Shown piece by piece: positions 16,047-24,138 of a stretch of 34,552 bases of DNA. Each line of letters opens with the position of its first letter. The first letter of the stretch is position 1. The stretch comes from Chloroflexota bacterium (GTDB taxonomy: Bacteria > Chloroflexota > Anaerolineae > Anaerolineales > UBA11858), in NCBI GenBank assembly GCA_018648225.1, contig JABGRQ010000116.1:1-34552 (forward strand), in the 5' to 3' direction. Both the position numbers and the translations under genes were made by a program. The notes under the pieces are model-generated. The model had not been told where the DNA came from and did no database searches. It saw only the letters and a program-made list of their open reading frames with translations.

Positions 16047-16095
16047 CACCACAAAGGCACAAAACCCGTAAGGGATTCTTTGTGCCTTTATGGTG
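16047..16095. repeat. CACCACAAAG inverted repeat upstream of panB
   Basis: CACCACAAAGGCACAAA (16047-16063) and TTTGTGCCTTTATGGTG (16079-16095) are reverse complements with a single mismatch, with a 15-base loop. It resembles the longer dyad at 10174-10243. It lies 20 bases before the panB start, so it would fold in the panB leader. Confidence 0.7.
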
Positions 16096-16115
16096 CCAAT
16101 TCTTGGAGGCTCAGA

Positions 16116-16970
16116 ATGTCTGAACGACAAAAAATTACCATTCGCACGCTATTCAGCAAAGCTGAAAAAGGCGAACCGATCTCCTGGCTGACCTGTTATG
16201 ACTACCCCACCGCCTATTTCCAGGATCAGGCTGGGATTGATATGATTCTGGTCGGCGATAGCCTGGGGATGACGATGCTGGGATACGATAAAACCCTGCC
16301 CGTTACGATGGAGGATATGATCCGCCACACCCAGGCTGTGCGGCGCGGCGCGGCGGCCGCGTTTTTGGTGGGCGATATGCCCTATATGAGCTACCAACCC
16401 AGCAACGAGAGCGCCATCCGCAACGCCGGGCGTTTTATGGCCGAAGCCGATTGTGATTCGATCAAACTGGAAGGCGGTGGAGAAATGGCCCACCGGATTG
16501 AGGCCATCGTTCAGGCGGGCATTCCGGCGATTGGGCATCTGGGGCTAACTCCGCAGAGCGTCAGCGCGTTGGGGGGCTACCGCGTGCAGGGCAAAGGCGC
16601 GCTTCAGGCCAAGAAAATCATCGAGGATGCCAAAACCCTCGAAAATGCAGGCGCGTTCGCCATTCTCCTGGAAATGGTCCCCGACCGGGTTTGCAAAATC
16701 ATCACCGAGCGTGCCGAAAACTGTCTCATCCTGAGCCTGGGGTCCGGCCCCGATGCCCACGGGCAACTGCTGATTTACCACGATATGTTTGGCCTGTATC
16801 CCAAATTCAAACCCAAGATGGCAAAAGTCTTCGGCAATGCCGGGGAAGTGATTCTCAATGGCCTGACGCAATATGCCAACGAAGTCGGCGACAAAACCTT
16901 CCCGCAGCCGGAGCATTGGTTCACGATCAAAGATGAAGAATATGATGAATTGCTTGATTTGCTGGGCTAG
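16116..16970 (+). CDS. panB: 3-methyl-2-oxobutanoate hydroxymethyltransferase
   Basis: A 284-residue ketopantoate hydroxymethyltransferase: it transfers the hydroxymethyl group of 5,10-methylene-THF to alpha-ketoisovalerate, the first step of pantothenate and hence CoA synthesis. The TIM-barrel metal ligands and substrate residues are visible: VGDSLGM (Asp48), VGDMPY (Asp87), SIKLEGG (Lys117, Glu119), and the probable catalytic Glu186 in LLEMVPD. The usual GIGAGPDCDGQ loop reads LSLGSGPDAHGQ here, a modest divergence. GGAGG at 16105-16109 fixes the start at 16116; an in-frame upstream start lies within the leader repeat. panC and panD are not adjacent; the next gene starts 21 bases on and is unrecognised. 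Confidence 0.95.
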   Translation: MSERQKITIRTLFSKAEKGEPISWLTCYDYPTAYFQDQAGIDMILVGDSLGMTMLGYDKTLPVTMEDMIRHTQAVRRGAAAAFLVGDMPYMSYQPSNESAIRNAGRFMAEADCDSIKLEGGGEMAHRIEAIVQAGIPAIGHLGLTPQSVSALGGYRVQGKGALQAKKIIEDAKTLENAGAFAILLEMVPDRVCKIITERAENCLILSLGSGPDAHGQLLIYHDMFGLYPKFKPKMAKVFGNAGEVILNGLTQYANEVGDKTFPQPEHWFTIKDEEYDELLDLLG

Positions 16971-16991
16971 ACAGTGAATAGGAGACTGCCT

Positions 16992-18254
16992 GTGAATGAT
17001 TTACGTAACCGACTAAAAATCCCCGCCGACCGGCTTGACGAAATTAACGCTGTTTTTCTCAACCCGGATATGCGCGTCATCAACGATTTGCTCGATGTCG
17101 TCGCCAAATATGGCACCCCCGAAGAGATCAATGCCAAGGCGCGTGAAGCCCGTAAATTTGATAACCTGATGGCAAAAGTGCGCGCCACCAAACCCGAATA
17201 TATCGCCGATCTAGAATGGCTGATCGAGCAACGCGACGCGGGGGCGTTCATCAGCGTGGACGATTACCGCCGTAAAGTGCTTGGTAATGCTGCTGCAACA
17301 ACAAGCTTTGACGCTGATTTTGCCGTCACGCTCGAAATCAGCGCCTTGCAGTACTTCCCCTGGGTGCGCGCCGTCGCCGAGCGCGCTATCGCAGAAGGTC
17401 TGCTCATGCCCGCCCGCTTTATTCGCGTGCGCAAGATGAAAGAACAAGAAGCCGATGGCGATATCGCTGCCGTGGCCGCGGCCATGCAAATCGTTGGCGC
17501 CACTTATGTCGAAACCCTCGATACCAAAGGCACCGATGGCTCCAATATCCATCTGGGCGGTCCAGAGACGATCACCGGCTATTTTGGCGGTATCGGCCAG
17601 CCCAACGACCACGCCCTGCAATGGATTGATGAATTCCTTTACTACTACACCGAGTACGGCGTATACCAGGTACTTAATATCAACCCCGGCACCGTGTTTC
17701 TCGGCTATATGCTCCACCGTCTGGGCGTAGATATTGAATTCAAAATCTCGGTCTTCATGGGCAACGACAACCCCTATGCCGGGCTGTGGACCCTCCTCGG
17801 GGCCAAGCTCTTCGCCCGAGAAGACGGCTCATCCCCGCTGATCGGTTTCAATTGGGGCAACTCGGCCAATAACGAGACGCTGGAAATCACAGCCCAATTC
17901 CGCGAGGCCTGGGGTTTTGAAGATATGGTGCGCTTCGAGCATCACATTACCGAAACCTACAAACATATTGTGCTGCAACCTTATAATCGCCGCGACGAAT
18001 TGCTCGAAATCGCCGACCGCGTCCCCAACATCTCGGCCAAACACGAAGGCGGGGATCCGGAAACAGACGTAGCACGCGCACACCCCTCCGACATTCTCGA
18101 CTATTTCCGCGATAAAGACGAAATCATCGCCAGCGGCGACTGGGATGCCCTGCAACTGAACTTCCTCGATAAATTCGACGCCCTCAATCACACCGCCCGC
18201 GCCCTCACCGAAAACGGCCTTAGTTTCATAGCCGCCGCAAATTTACACCGTTAA
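16992..18254 (+). CDS. Conserved-looking protein of unknown function, panB neighbour
   Basis: A 420-residue soluble protein I do not recognise. No signal peptide, transmembrane segment or cysteine cluster is visible. The N-terminal 100 residues are charged and helical; from about residue 110 the sequence alternates strands and helices in a TIM-barrel-like rhythm. Gly-rich or Asn-rich loops look like an active site: TKGTDGSNIHLGGPETITGY, LNINPGTVFLGY and FNWGNSANNETLE. A late segment RFEHHITETYKHIV contains paired His residues. The GTG at 16992 is chosen because AGGAG lies at 16980-16984. It follows panB by 21 bases, so the two are probably one operon and may share a metabolite, but this is context only. 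Confidence 0.75.
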   Translation: MNDLRNRLKIPADRLDEINAVFLNPDMRVINDLLDVVAKYGTPEEINAKAREARKFDNLMAKVRATKPEYIADLEWLIEQRDAGAFISVDDYRRKVLGNAAATTSFDADFAVTLEISALQYFPWVRAVAERAIAEGLLMPARFIRVRKMKEQEADGDIAAVAAAMQIVGATYVETLDTKGTDGSNIHLGGPETITGYFGGIGQPNDHALQWIDEFLYYYTEYGVYQVLNINPGTVFLGYMLHRLGVDIEFKISVFMGNDNPYAGLWTLLGAKLFAREDGSSPLIGFNWGNSANNETLEITAQFREAWGFEDMVRFEHHITETYKHIVLQPYNRRDELLEIADRVPNISAKHEGGDPETDVARAHPSDILDYFRDKDEIIASGDWDALQLNFLDKFDALNHTARALTENGLSFIAAANLHR

Positions 18255-18294
18255 AAAATGTGTGCAGTAAACAGTTTGCAGTATACTGTATAGG

Positions 18295-20829
18295 ATGATT
18301 ACCCTCGAAAATACTTCTCTTCAACTTACCATTGACCCCGTTGCTGCGACCTGGAGTTTGTTTGGCAAGCAACCTGATACCCCCTATCTCGAAGGGGTCA
18401 AAATTGGGGCTGAATATCAAATGCCGTTGTCTGCATTATTACATGCCGGACAACGGCATTTTCATTTGCTGGATTTGTGGCCCAAGGCGCGCATCCACGC
18501 CCCGGAGGCATGGAGCAGCCCCCACGGGGCAGCACAGCAGATCACGCTCGAAGTGGGGCCAGATGCCAATGGGATGCTCTTCACCCTGCGTTTTGCCCTG
18601 CTCGACGAATACCCCCTCATGCTCTGGCAAATCAGTGCCGAGAACCGCGGCAAATTCCCCATTGCCATGCAGTCGTTTACCCTGCTGCGGGCAGGCTCCT
18701 TTCAACGTTCTACGCTGCGTTTCCGCCGCGCCCACCTCGGCCCCGGATACCTGACCATCACCGAAAAGCCCGGCGTACCCGATTCGGGCGGCGCTATTCG
18801 CCCGCACCCCGATCCCGGCGAACCGGCCTTCTTCTCGAATGGCTGGCAAAGCTGGTCGCACACTGGAGCCTACGCGCCGGAGGATACCTCCCGCAACACC
18901 CGCCTGGGATTTTTGGCCGCGCAAATGTGGCATAACCCCGAAACACCGCGCCCGCGTAAACCCGGCCATTTCGCCAGCGATATGTTCGGCGTACTCGGCG
19001 ACCGCCAACACCGCACGGGCATATTGGTCGGATTTCTCTCGCAGAAACAGCATTTTGGTTCCCTGCTGACGCGCATTGATGACCCGCTCTCGCCCGCCCT
19101 GCATTTATGGGCCAACGGCGATAACGCCCGCCTCGACCCCGGCGCGAGCATTACCACCGATTGGGCCGCGATTCAGTTTGTAGATGTAGATGACCCCGCC
19201 CCACTTGCGCCCTATCTCGATGCTGTCGCGCGGGAGAATGCCCTCACCCCCGACCCATCTTCCACTGGGAGAGGGGGGCGAGCAGGTTGGTGCAGTTGGT
19301 ACCATTTCTTCCAGAATATTGACGCTGAAAAGATACAAAGCAACTTGAAAGCTGCACAACAAACACAAGAAGAAATTCCCATCAATCTCTTCCAGATTGA
19401 CGACGGTTTTGAAGCCCAAATTGGCGACTGGTTTGAATTTAACGCCGGCTTTCCCAATGGCGTGGCTGCGCTGGCCACCGAAATTCGGGAGGCGGGTTTA
19501 AATCCCGGACTATGGCTGGCGCCATTTATTGTGCATTCGCGCGCCAAACTGCGCCGCCGTCACCGCGACTGGCTGCTGCGCAACAAATGGGGGCTGCCTG
19601 TCAACGCCGGATTTGTGTGGAACAACCTCAACAAAGCCCTCGACCTGACGCACCCCGACGCGCTGGCCTATGCCTGCGATGTCGTCCGCACAGCCGCGCA
19701 CGAATGGGGTTACCCGTATCTCAAACTCGATTTTCTCTACGCCGCGGCGCTCAACGGACGTTACCGCGACCGCACGAAAACCCGCGCCCAGGTATTGCGC
19801 ACGGGTCTCGAAGCCTTGCGCGAAGCCGTTGGGCCAGATGTCGAACTACTCGGCTGCGGCGTGCCGCTGGGTTCGTCCGTTGGCATATTCGATGCCATGC
19901 GCATTGGCGCCGATGTAGCCCCAACCTGGCTACCGGAATTCGCCGGGCATCAGGCGTTATTCCGGCGTGAACCCAGTATGCCATCGGCGCGCAACGCTTT
20001 GCAAAACACGCTCACGCGCGCTGCCATGCACCACCGCTGGTGGGTTAACGATCCCGATTGCCTGCTCATCCGCCTGGATTCAGAGCTTACCCTGCCCGAA
20101 GTACAATCACTCGCCACAGCTATCGCCCTCAGCGGTGGGGCGTTGCTGCTCTCCGACGACCTGCCCAACGTACCTGCCGAGCGTTTGCGTATTGCCCAAC
20201 AACTCTTGCCGCTCATTGGGCAGACACCCCGCGTCCTCGACTGGCTCGACGAACCCCTGCCGCGCCTGCTGCGCCTCGATTTGGAAAACGCTACCGGCAT
20301 CTGGCATTTGCTGGCAATTTTTAATTGGGATAATAAAAAATATAACAAAAATATCCCCCTGGAGCGCTTTGGGCTGGATGGGGAATATTTTGTGCGCTCG
20401 TTTTGGGATGGCGCCACGGACGCGGCTCGGGGTGGGGTGCTGCCCCTGAAGGGAATTCCGCCCCACGGGGTGAAGCTATTGGCCTTGCGAAAAGCCCCCC
20501 CTCAATCCCCCCCGATTCCAGAGGGGAAGGATGGTACCCTCACCCCCGCCCCCTCTCCCATAGGGAGAGGGGAGTCGTTGTATTTGGGCAGCGATTTACA
20601 CATCTCGCAGGGATTGGAAGCAACCCGCTTCATCGTTGCAGACAACTCGCTGGAACTGGAACTCACTCGACCAGGGCATGCCCAGGGGCAGATTGATCTT
20701 TATTTGCCACATCCCCCGCGCGAGGCAAGTCTGAACAGCCTGCCCGTTGCGTGGCAATCTTTGCCGGGGCAGGTATATCGCTTTGGTGTAGATTTCCACA
20801 ACCAGGCAAAACTCAAAATTCAAATGTAG
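18295..20829 (+). CDS. Alpha-galactosidase, glycoside hydrolase family 36
   Basis: An 844-residue cytoplasmic glycosidase (no signal peptide) expected to release alpha-linked galactose from raffinose-type sugars. The N-terminal beta-sandwich (to about residue 310) carries the family motif SNGWQSWSHTG. The catalytic TIM barrel starts at GWCSWYHF and holds QIDDGFE, the nucleophile Asp479 in YLKLDF, and the acid/base Asp540 in IGADVAPTW. A C-terminal beta domain follows. Two low-complexity segments (residues about 316-330 and 735-763) are encoded by palindromic repeat sequence (CCCTCACCC family) inserted in frame at domain boundaries, so the protein is longer than typical bacterial GH36 of about 730 residues. 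Ribosome-binding signal is weak (ATAGG before ATG). Activity and specificity are inferred from motifs. Confidence 0.9.
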   Translation: MITLENTSLQLTIDPVAATWSLFGKQPDTPYLEGVKIGAEYQMPLSALLHAGQRHFHLLDLWPKARIHAPEAWSSPHGAAQQITLEVGPDANGMLFTLRFALLDEYPLMLWQISAENRGKFPIAMQSFTLLRAGSFQRSTLRFRRAHLGPGYLTITEKPGVPDSGGAIRPHPDPGEPAFFSNGWQSWSHTGAYAPEDTSRNTRLGFLAAQMWHNPETPRPRKPGHFASDMFGVLGDRQHRTGILVGFLSQKQHFGSLLTRIDDPLSPALHLWANGDNARLDPGASITTDWAAIQFVDVDDPAPLAPYLDAVARENALTPDPSSTGRGGRAGWCSWYHFFQNIDAEKIQSNLKAAQQTQEEIPINLFQIDDGFEAQIGDWFEFNAGFPNGVAALATEIREAGLNPGLWLAPFIVHSRAKLRRRHRDWLLRNKWGLPVNAGFVWNNLNKALDLTHPDALAYACDVVRTAAHEWGYPYLKLDFLYAAALNGRYRDRTKTRAQVLRTGLEALREAVGPDVELLGCGVPLGSSVGIFDAMRIGADVAPTWLPEFAGHQALFRREPSMPSARNALQNTLTRAAMHHRWWVNDPDCLLIRLDSELTLPEVQSLATAIALSGGALLLSDDLPNVPAERLRIAQQLLPLIGQTPRVLDWLDEPLPRLLRLDLENATGIWHLLAIFNWDNKKYNKNIPLERFGLDGEYFVRSFWDGATDAARGGVLPLKGIPPHGVKLLALRKAPPQSPPIPEGKDGTLTPAPSPIGRGESLYLGSDLHISQGLEATRFIVADNSLELELTRPGHAQGQIDLYLPHPPREASLNSLPVAWQSLPGQVYRFGVDFHNQAKLKIQM
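19241..19285. repeat. CCCTCACCC-family sequence inside the alpha-galactosidase gene, copy A
   Basis: CCCTCACCCC (19241-19250) followed by CTTCCACTGGGAGAGG reproduces the left end and inner hairpin of the intergenic elements, with a degraded right end. It encodes about LTPDPSSTGRGGRAG immediately before the catalytic barrel motif GWCSWYHF. Confidence 0.65.
20497..20576. repeat. CCCTCACCC-family sequence inside the alpha-galactosidase gene, copy B
   Basis: CCCTCACCCCC (20537-20547) precedes a perfect hairpin CCCCTCTCCC (20550-20559) / GGGAGAGGGG (20563-20572) with loop ATA. A related C-rich/G-rich stretch lies just before it (20497-20530). It encodes a Pro/Gly/Ser-rich linker in the C-terminal region of the enzyme without breaking the frame. 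Confidence 0.75.
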
Positions 20830-20838
20830 GAGCTTCCA

Positions 20839-22119
20839 ATGAAACGCTTTTTACCCCTGCTTGTGCTGACTCTGCTGGCCTGCAATGTCATCGCGCAACT
20901 GACCGATATTCCGCCTACGCCCCTGCCGCCCGTGGAAGAATTCCCTGCCGAGCCACCCGCCGCAGCACCCCAAGCTGAAGCCGAAGCCCCCAGCGTGCCG
21001 CCTACGATTGCGCCTTTGCCGCCAACGGCAGAACCGCCCGCGGCGAATCCTCTGGTACCAAGTGGATTTCTGGTTTCAGTGGGGGATGGCGAAATGGTGA
21101 ATGCGTATAACGCTCAGGGGCAAATGACCGGCAGCCTGCAAACGCCGGGGATGCAAATGTATGGCAGCGGTACGGTGCATGTAGCCGGGAGCGCGCCCGG
21201 CGGCGTGGTCAATGTGCCGGTGTTGTTTCAGGCGTATGACGAAAGCGGGCTGATCCGCATGAATTTGGGCGGTCAGGTACAAACGCTGGTCAGCGATCCG
21301 GAACTGGCCTATCTGGTGGGTGCGCGCACACAGCCCATCTTTGCGTTTACAACCATTCAATGGGGCGGCGATGTGTTGGTCAGTCATGTGTATGCGCGCA
21401 GCATCAATAGCGGCGGTGGAGCGTGGGCCTTAGAGCGCGTGGACGCGCAGAGTTACGCCGTGCAGCCGTTGGCCGTGCAGGCCAGCAACGACCAGCCACA
21501 GGGGGTGTGGTATTCGCTGATGCCCTACGGCATTGGCGGCGATATTGTCTTCTCGCCGCACAAGGGGCTGTATTATCTCGACTTGACTGCGGGAAACACC
21601 GAAAATTTGTACCTGACCGACAACTTCAACCCCCAGGGCTTTTCCCCTGATCTGACCTGGATTGCCTATATGCCTGCCGAGAATGGGTTTATCGAGGGAA
21701 ATAATGTGAGCCTGACCCTGTATAACCTGTATAGCACGGCTTCAGTGAGTATTCCATTGCGCCCAAGCAGCGACCGCGGCGCGGGAAACGTGGTTTTTGC
21801 GCCCGAAAATGAACGCGTGGCCTGGATGGAAGGGTCTGGCTGGATGATGGCCGAAACGCCCAATTTCCACGCCAAAGTGCTGATCGCCGACATCAATGGC
21901 AATTTGCTTGCCGAGTTAGAAGATACCCGCTTCAACCACATCCCCGCCTCGGGCCACGTCGATTGGATACAGCCCGTCGGCTGGCTAGATGCGGAAACGC
22001 TGATTGTCGAAGTCCGCGCCGAAGATTGGAATGATATATCTCTGGCGCGCGTGCGCTATGATGGCAGCGAGATCAGCTTCTTGGCCGCGGGGAAATTTGT
22101 GGGATTTTTGTATCCTTGA
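20839..22119 (+). CDS. Secreted lipoprotein with Pro-rich linker, probable beta-propeller
   Basis: A 426-residue predicted lipoprotein. The signal peptide ends in a lipobox LTLLAC with Cys15 as lipidation site. Residues 22-75 are a Pro/Ala/Glu-rich linker that would hold the globular part away from the membrane. The remaining 350 residues are rich in beta strands with repeated patterns such as DLTWIAYMPAE and NVVFAPENERVAWM, suggestive of a TolB/WD-like propeller; this fold call is an inference. AGGAG precedes the ATG, which lies 9 bases after the alpha-galactosidase stop, so the two are likely cotranscribed. No enzymatic motif is recognised. Confidence 0.75.
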   Translation: MKRFLPLLVLTLLACNVIAQLTDIPPTPLPPVEEFPAEPPAAAPQAEAEAPSVPPTIAPLPPTAEPPAANPLVPSGFLVSVGDGEMVNAYNAQGQMTGSLQTPGMQMYGSGTVHVAGSAPGGVVNVPVLFQAYDESGLIRMNLGGQVQTLVSDPELAYLVGARTQPIFAFTTIQWGGDVLVSHVYARSINSGGGAWALERVDAQSYAVQPLAVQASNDQPQGVWYSLMPYGIGGDIVFSPHKGLYYLDLTAGNTENLYLTDNFNPQGFSPDLTWIAYMPAENGFIEGNNVSLTLYNLYSTASVSIPLRPSSDRGAGNVVFAPENERVAWMEGSGWMMAETPNFHAKVLIADINGNLLAELEDTRFNHIPASGHVDWIQPVGWLDAETLIVEVRAEDWNDISLARVRYDGSEISFLAAGKFVGFLYP

Positions 22120-22215
22120 CAGACAATCACAGATGCTCGGAGGTACTAAGAAAACCTTCGAGCCTTTGTGTCTTTGTGGTTAAAAATAGTTTTAAACGAT
22201 TGCGAGGAGTACCCA

Positions 22216-23181
22216 ATGAAAATTCTCGAGTCCGGCATCGGCGAACTGCTCCAACCCCCCGATGTGAACGCCTTTCGGGAGTGGAATCGCCACAAGCCCA
22301 AAGGATTGATCGACAAGCGCATGAGTGAGGCCGAAGCCGTGAGCCGTTTCATCCACGATGGCGATTATATCGGCACGGAGCTTTATGGCACGGTGCGCTG
22401 CCCGGTGTCGCTGGTCAATGAAGTTGTGCGCCAGGGGAAGAAGAATTTGCGCCTGGTGGGTCAGGGCGTGTATGAAACCGATCTTTTGCTGGCCGCGGGG
22501 CTGGTTAGCGCCATGGATCATACCTATATTGGGTTGGAAGTTTACGGTATTTCAAGCGCGCTGCGCCGCGAAGTCGAGAGCGGACGCGTCCAATGCGTGG
22601 AATGGAGCAACGGCAGTCTGGCCTGGCGCTTCAAGGCCGCCGCGATGGGCGTGCCTTTTATTCCGGTGCGCTCCATGCTGGGCACCGACACGCTCAAATA
22701 CAGCGCCGCCAAAGTGGTGGAATGTCCCTTCACCGGCGATCCGATTGCCCTACTCCCGGCGCTGATTCTGGATGTGGGGCTGATTCATGTCCACCGCGCT
22801 GACAAGCACGGCAATTGCCAGATTGACGGAATCAACGGCTTCGCCTTTGAGATGGCGCGCGCATCGAAGCGCCTGATTATCAGCGCAGAAGAGATTATCG
22901 AAACCGATGAAATCCGAGCGCAGCCTGACCGCACGATTATCCCTTACTATCTGGTAGATGCCGTTGTCCATGCGCCATTTGGCGCACATCCCGGCGAGAT
23001 GTGCTACCTGTACGAGCGGGATGAACCCCAACTCAAAGCGTGGGTGCAGGCGTCCAAATCCCCCGAAAGCGCGCAAACCTATCTCGATAAATATATCCAC
23101 GGAGTGCAGAATCACGCCCAATATCTGGATTTGGTCGGCGAGGAACGGCTGAACGAATTGCGCGCGATGGTTCCGTCATAA
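22216..23181 (+). CDS. CoA-transferase subunit A (glutaconate CoA-transferase-like)
   Basis: A 321-residue family I CoA-transferase alpha-type subunit. It belongs to the group of glutaconate CoA-transferase subunit A, with YGTVRCPVSLVNEVVRQG, the fold-defining LILDVGLIHVHRADKHGN motif, and a late IPYYLVDAVVHAPFGAHPGEM segment. With the beta subunit it would move CoA between an acyl-CoA and a free acid. AGGAG at 22205-22209 fixes the ATG at 22216; the frame is open upstream through a fragment of a dispersed repeat. The partner gene follows after a 73-base gap with a strong hairpin. The substrate is not predictable; glutaconate is only the name of the nearest well-known family. Confidence 0.88.
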   Translation: MKILESGIGELLQPPDVNAFREWNRHKPKGLIDKRMSEAEAVSRFIHDGDYIGTELYGTVRCPVSLVNEVVRQGKKNLRLVGQGVYETDLLLAAGLVSAMDHTYIGLEVYGISSALRREVESGRVQCVEWSNGSLAWRFKAAAMGVPFIPVRSMLGTDTLKYSAAKVVECPFTGDPIALLPALILDVGLIHVHRADKHGNCQIDGINGFAFEMARASKRLIISAEEIIETDEIRAQPDRTIIPYYLVDAVVHAPFGAHPGEMCYLYERDEPQLKAWVQASKSPESAQTYLDKYIHGVQNHAQYLDLVGEERLNELRAMVPS

Positions 23182-23186
23182 TACCA

Positions 23187-23224
23187 TTAGGAAAGCAGGA
23201 AACCATGAGAGTTTTCCTGCTTTC
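23187..23224 (+). promoter_or_regulatory. Strong hairpin between the two CoA-transferase genes
   Basis: AGGAAAGCAGGAAA (23187-23200) and TTTCCTGCTTTCCT (23211-23224) form a perfect 14-bp stem with a 10-base loop. It begins 6 bases after the first stop codon and has no proper T-run. It probably affects mRNA stability or the ratio of the two subunits. Confidence 0.55.
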
Positions 23225-23254
23225 CTGGTTTCCTCATTGAAAAAGGGTAGATAA

Positions 23255-24022
23255 ATGTCTGAGCTAAATTACAAACCCAACGAACTACTGATTTGCACTG
23301 CGGCGCGCCTGATGGAAGATAACACCACGGCCTTCATCGGCACCGGCATCCCCATGCTGGCGGGCGCGCTGGCGCAAAAGATGCACGCCCCCAATTTGGT
23401 GAGCGTCTTCGAGTTCGGCGGCACAGGCGCGATCCTCGAAGAATTGCCCCTGGCCGTCGGCGAACGGCGCACATTTCACAAGGCGCTGGCCGCCTCCGGG
23501 CTGAGTGATATTGTCGAAACGGCGCAGCGCGGCTTCATTGAATACGGCTTTTTGGGCGGCGCGCAGATTGACCCCTACGGTAATTTGAACTCTACGGTCA
23601 TCGGCGACCACGATAACCCCAAAGTGCGCCTGCCGGGCAGCGGCGGCGGCAACGACGTGGGTTCGCACTGCTGGCGCACCATCGCCATAATGCAGCACGA
23701 TAAACGCCGCTTCATCGAAAAAGTGGATTTCATCACCACGCCCGGTTATCTCTCCGGGCCAGGCACGCGCGAGGCCGCCGGACTCCCGCCGGGAACTGGG
23801 CCGTACCGCGTCGTCACCACGCTGGCTGTGCTGGGCTATCACCCGGAGAGCAAGCGCATGTTGCTGCTTGCCACACAGCCCGGTGTAACGGTGGAACAAA
23901 TCATCGAGAATACCGGCTTTGAGCTACTCATTGCGGATGAAGTTACTGAGAATCCACCCCCCAGCGCAGAAGAGTTGCGTATTTTGCGCGAAGAAGTAGA
24001 TAAAGAGAAGTTTTATATTTAA
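23255..24022 (+). CDS. CoA-transferase subunit B (glutaconate CoA-transferase-like)
   Basis: A 255-residue beta-type subunit that carries the catalytic glutamate of family I CoA-transferases. Glu53 in VFEFGGTGAI occupies the position of the thioester-forming Glu54 of the Acidaminococcus glutaconate enzyme. Other family features are the GTGIPMLAGALAQ loop and the oxyanion-region stretch RLPGSGGGNDVGS. It works with the subunit encoded just upstream. The segment FITTPGYLSGPG and the Pro-rich C-terminus are seen in related putative subunits. Together with the ADP-forming acyl-CoA synthetase further right, it points to fermentative acyl-CoA handling, which is an inference from co-location. Confidence 0.88.
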   Translation: MSELNYKPNELLICTAARLMEDNTTAFIGTGIPMLAGALAQKMHAPNLVSVFEFGGTGAILEELPLAVGERRTFHKALAASGLSDIVETAQRGFIEYGFLGGAQIDPYGNLNSTVIGDHDNPKVRLPGSGGGNDVGSHCWRTIAIMQHDKRRFIEKVDFITTPGYLSGPGTREAAGLPPGTGPYRVVTTLAVLGYHPESKRMLLLATQPGVTVEQIIENTGFELLIADEVTENPPPSAEELRILREEVDKEKFYI

Positions 24023-24027
24023 GGACA

Positions 24028-24123
24028 AACCCTCGCCCTGATTCTCGCTATGCTCGAATCTGTCCCTCTCCCAAAATTGGGAGAGGGACGGGCCTGAGTA
24101 AAACGAAGGCCAGGGTGAGGGTT
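24028..24123. repeat. CCCTCACCC-family palindromic element flanking DUF559, left copy
   Basis: The ends AACCCTCGCCCTG (24028-24040) and CAGGGTGAGGGTT (24111-24123) pair with one mismatch. An inner perfect stem GTCCCTCTCCCAA / TTGGGAGAGGGAC spans 24062-24089. It starts 5 bases after the CoA-transferase stop and ends 15 bases before the DUF559 start codon. Confidence 0.85.
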
Positions 24124-24138
24124 GTGCGTGGCAAAATC

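Noticed and set aside
18439-19104. 221-residue minus-strand ORF inside the alpha-galactosidase gene
   Set aside because: Antisense to conserved GH36 motifs, no ribosome-binding site and no recognisable domain.
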